A stretch of DNA of 64,000 nucleotides from Glandiceps talaboti (taxonomy: Eukaryota; Hemichordata; Enteropneusta; Spengelidae), in contig NC_135555.1 of NCBI RefSeq assembly GCF_964340395.1, positions 27,554,725 to 27,618,724 of the forward strand, given 5' to 3'. The notes beneath the pieces were generated by a model. That model was given only the letters and a program-made list of their open reading frames with translations, did no database searches and was not told the origin of the DNA. Position numbers and translations under genes: made by a program. Positions 60,511-64,000 of this stretch are shown piece after piece (position 1 is the first letter of the stretch; each line of letters opens with the position of its first letter).

Positions 60511-60582
60511 CAAAACTATTACGCTCTGCCACTGCGGTATAGAGCACTGTCTTATAGCAGATTGATACTCACCGAGTTATAT

Positions 60583-61180
<598 letters not shown>

Positions 61181-61286
61181 GTATGTACACACACACACAC
61201 ACATACGTACACATAGACACAACACACCCACACTCACACACCCCCATACACATACGTACGTATGTACGTACATACATACATACTTA
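61181..61286. repeat. CA/ACGT-type microsatellites
   Basis: A CA run (61187-61202) is followed by ACACACCCACACTCACAC and GTACGTATGTACGTACATAC tracts. Confidence 0.9.
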
Positions 61287-61611
61287 AGAAATGCATATGG
61301 AACTTGTAAGTCAGTCCATATAAATAGATGTAAAATCCGGCATTTCATACATTTTGTACAAAATGTTTTTCCCCTACAGTTGTCTGGCCAGTATTTGAAC
61401 CCAACAGTTCAAGAATTAAAATGTACACTTAATCAAAAAATCTTTTCTTTTTTCCCATTGTGTGATATACTTGGTTATCGTAAGATGCCAAAATCCTGGA
61501 AATTTGTTAATTTGTGATGCCTTTTTTTAACAGACATCTCCTTATCTGTACAGATTCTGGAGACTTCCCATAAGAGTATGCAAAAAGGAAAGTACCTGAT
61601 ATTTTATGCAC

Positions 61612-61710
61612 ACGCACATACATACATACATACATACATACATACACACATATACATACATACATACATACATACATACATACATACATACATACATACA
61701 TACATACACA
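61612..61710. repeat. (CATA)n microsatellite
   Basis: About 22 CATA units with two short CACA interruptions. Overlapping open frames with HTYI or MYVC repeats are chance products. Confidence 0.96.
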
Positions 61711-63080
61711 AACAAAAGCAACATGTTTTCCCTTCTGTTAAAGTTTTGTGCAATGTTTTGTGTTTTAGTTTCATGTAGCTTTGAAAGTATGTTTCTGTTA
61801 TGTGACAGTTTGACCAAGTGTAGCACAAAAAGTAAATCTGTGCTTGTTTGATATCATCAGTATTAACTGAAAATGTCAAGAAACAAAATGTGTGTGTTAA
61901 ATTACAAGCTGTGTTGTTTCTATTAGTTTCAGAGGGTCAGAATAGAGAGTGTAGGCCATATATTAAATGTACATATTCTTTGGCGCATCTTTTTGAACAT
62001 TTTATATACAATCATGTGACTAGGGGTCACATTTTGGGGGTCAAAGTTTTTATAGGATTAAGAAACTTGGCATGTTTTTAGTTCTCTTTGTTGTGTATAC
62101 AGATCTATACCAGAAAAATTATTTTTATCCGATAAATTTATCATTGCAGCAATTTAGTACAAACATACAACAGTCTTATGGTTGTGCTATCTATTGAGTT
62201 TTAGCTCTATTTTCTGCAAGTGAGAGCAATTTGTGTTAGTATTTCTGTACTCTGCTCAGTTTAACACTTGTAGCCAACAGATATATTCACTACAGATACC
62301 AAAGCACATTTTATTTGCTGTAATAATTGCATGTGACATAGAACACTACTGAAATATTTCAACTTTGTGACTGAAATAGACACCTTTCTGGTTGGAAGCA
62401 GTCTGACATGTATAGCTCAATATCATGCTGAAAATGTATTTACCAGCTGATGGTTTGTGTAATGGAAATACATGACATTATTGGATATTGGACAGTACTC
62501 TCATTCTTAGTTATACATTCTATTATTTTTGTTTCCTGTGTGAGTCACTTAACTAATTTTGTTGACATACCCAGAACTTTGTTTCCATTTCAGTCATATA
62601 CAAGGTCTATTTTCATTATTTGTTGCTTGCCCTTTTAACTGTTGACCTTTGACATGCTCTTGTAAGGGTATGCCACTCATTTTATATTCACTTACATGCT
62701 GTAAGGATTGTTCATCCACACATTGACTAAATTTTCTTAGTCTAGAAAATTTTGTTGCATACTATGTTTTTATTTGAAAACCTTGTTATGTACATGGCTA
62801 TACATAGTACAAATAAATTATCCAAATAACTAGAGTTGTTTTCAATTGTTGTCAGTTTGTGAAAGTGTGCATCTCAGTATTAAACACCAACACAAACTGC
62901 TCAATTTCTTTTGATAGAAAGATGAGTTCATGAAATGTAGTTTTGGCCTAGTCCATAATTGCTGTGCAATTTTAGGCTGCATTCTCAACAAAATTCACAA
63001 ATGCAAAGTGAGACAACCGGCATATGGCAATCCAGTATGACAGTGGTGTGACATGGTTACGTGTGCATAAATTCACTTTT
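61711..63080. other. AT-rich intergenic sequence, no gene recognised
   Basis: The stretch is unusually free of recognisable repeats and contains an AATAAA at 62812-62817 in 'gtacaaataaattatcc'. It could be a 3' untranslated region of an unrecognised transcript, but no upstream coding exon was found. Confidence 0.4.
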
Positions 63081-63480
63081 TAGCTCCGCTGTCAGCGAAA
63101 GCTGAAAGCGTAGCTTTAGGTATAGGTGGGTATTGAGGTATAGAGAGTAGAGTGAATCATAGGTGTCCGTCAAACTTTTATATTTTCACTATCTACTCCG
63201 AAAGTGACAGTCGGAATTCTTCGATATTTGGTGTGCATGTTCCCTGGGGGGAGGCTATTCAGATTTGTTCATGCCAAGTTGATCTGTGCCATTTTCAATT
63301 TTTTATGATTTTTTTTCCAAAAATGACATTTTCATCAACTCCTCATAAACTTCAAGTCAGATTGCTTTGATATCTGGTGTGTTGATGCACAGGGGGTAGC
63401 TTACTTAGATTTGTTAATTTCAAGTCAGCACGTCTTCTCTTCTATTTTTTATGATTTTTTTTTTGAAATTTGAAACAAAA
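63081..63480 (+). mobile_element. TAGCTCCGCTGTCAGCG-type dispersed repeat
   Basis: It begins TTTTAGCTCCGCTGTCAGCG, then AAAGCTGAAAGCGTAGCTTT, which forms a stem-loop like the 5' ends of the HINE-like families above. Two loosely related body units follow, each with a 'ttgatatctggtgtg' phrase (63215-63240 and 63362-63382). Only one copy is in the window, so the family assignment rests on layout alone. Confidence 0.5.
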
Positions 63481-64000
63481 ATGAATATGTTAATGAGCAT
63501 AATGACCAACGCCATATTGGAAATCAGTCCGCGAGACTTTAGGTAAAGTGCAACTTTTCAAAAGACACTATTGACGTCAAACAAGCAATGTAATATGTGC
63601 TTTAGTCTTAATTCTACGCATTGTGCGCCCAAATGACAAATATTTGTTCGAAAAAGGTTTGTTTGTAAACTTCAAATCCAATTCTCCACCCCTCCTACAG
63701 AATGGTTCATTCCAGTATATGCACCTCATCATTGTGAGAAGTCTTCCATGCCTGAACTGAAGTGTATCGAACGATTTTTGACAGAGTCAGTCGTCAATAA
63801 AAACGATAATACTCTTTCTAAAATTACCACATTTTGAAAGGGAAAGTACTTTGTGGTTCATTTATGGAGTTTTGTTTTTGTACGATCAATATTGGTGGCA
63901 AAATTACAGCGTCAAAATTACCGATGTGGTAGTTCCGTACGGCGACAATCCCAAGTACCCGGATGCAGGAGGGACTAACCCAGAAGCAAGTCGTTGTCAG
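63481..64000. other. Intergenic sequence, no gene recognised
   Basis: No exon, repeat family or RNA gene was recognised in the last 520 bases. Confidence 0.5.

Overview
The window is animal nuclear DNA from an invertebrate, probably a marine one. The reasons are a multi-exon protein gene with canonical GT-AG introns, very long introns, and a dense load of minisatellites, microsatellites and non-autonomous DNA transposons. I cannot name the species from sequence alone. A deuterostome or lophotrochozoan invertebrate with a single p107/p130-type gene would fit.

Only one protein-coding gene can be supported. It lies on the + strand and is the C-terminal two thirds of a retinoblastoma-like pocket protein of the p107/p130 (RBL1/RBL2) class. 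Eleven exons (3466-3852, 21524-21606, 23736-23856, 28480-28711, 30765-30995, 32129-32292, 34216-34392, 38914-39091, 47931-48088, 48630-48866, 53447-53629) join in phase into 716 codons plus a stop. They carry pocket A, the spacer with an RRRLF cyclin-binding motif, pocket B with the p107/p130-type insert, and the C-terminal tail. The Tyr/Lys and Tyr/Asn positions of the LxCxE cleft are present. The N-terminal exons must lie upstream of the window. A polyadenylation signal sits at 54061.

Everything else is intronic or flanking DNA dominated by repeats. The most striking item is a 15.4-kb array (4112-19538) of about 640 copies of a 24-bp unit inside the intron that splits pocket A. Because 24 is a multiple of three and the unit is stop-free in three of six frames, it holds huge open frames (repeating GYCSLNDS on the + strand). 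It also shows higher-order repeat structure. I read it as a homogenised minisatellite, with translation an open question.

Several transposable elements can be delimited by target-site duplications or nesting: a TTAA-flanked 2.3-kb element (1089-3402), a TTA-flanked Harbinger-like element abutting the array (19542-21156), two copies of a Helentron/HINE-like element starting TAGTCCCCGC (25157-25958, 32513-33305), a second HINE-like family starting TAGCACAACTG with many copies (the best is 35243-36523), a hAT-like element with an 8-bp duplication (51143-52083), a TA-flanked element (52162-53023), a Mutator-like foldback with a 9-bp duplication (59704-59951) and a 376-bp element with perfect 64-bp inverted ends (60135-60510). 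No second gene, tRNA or rRNA was recognised from 54.1 kb to the end.
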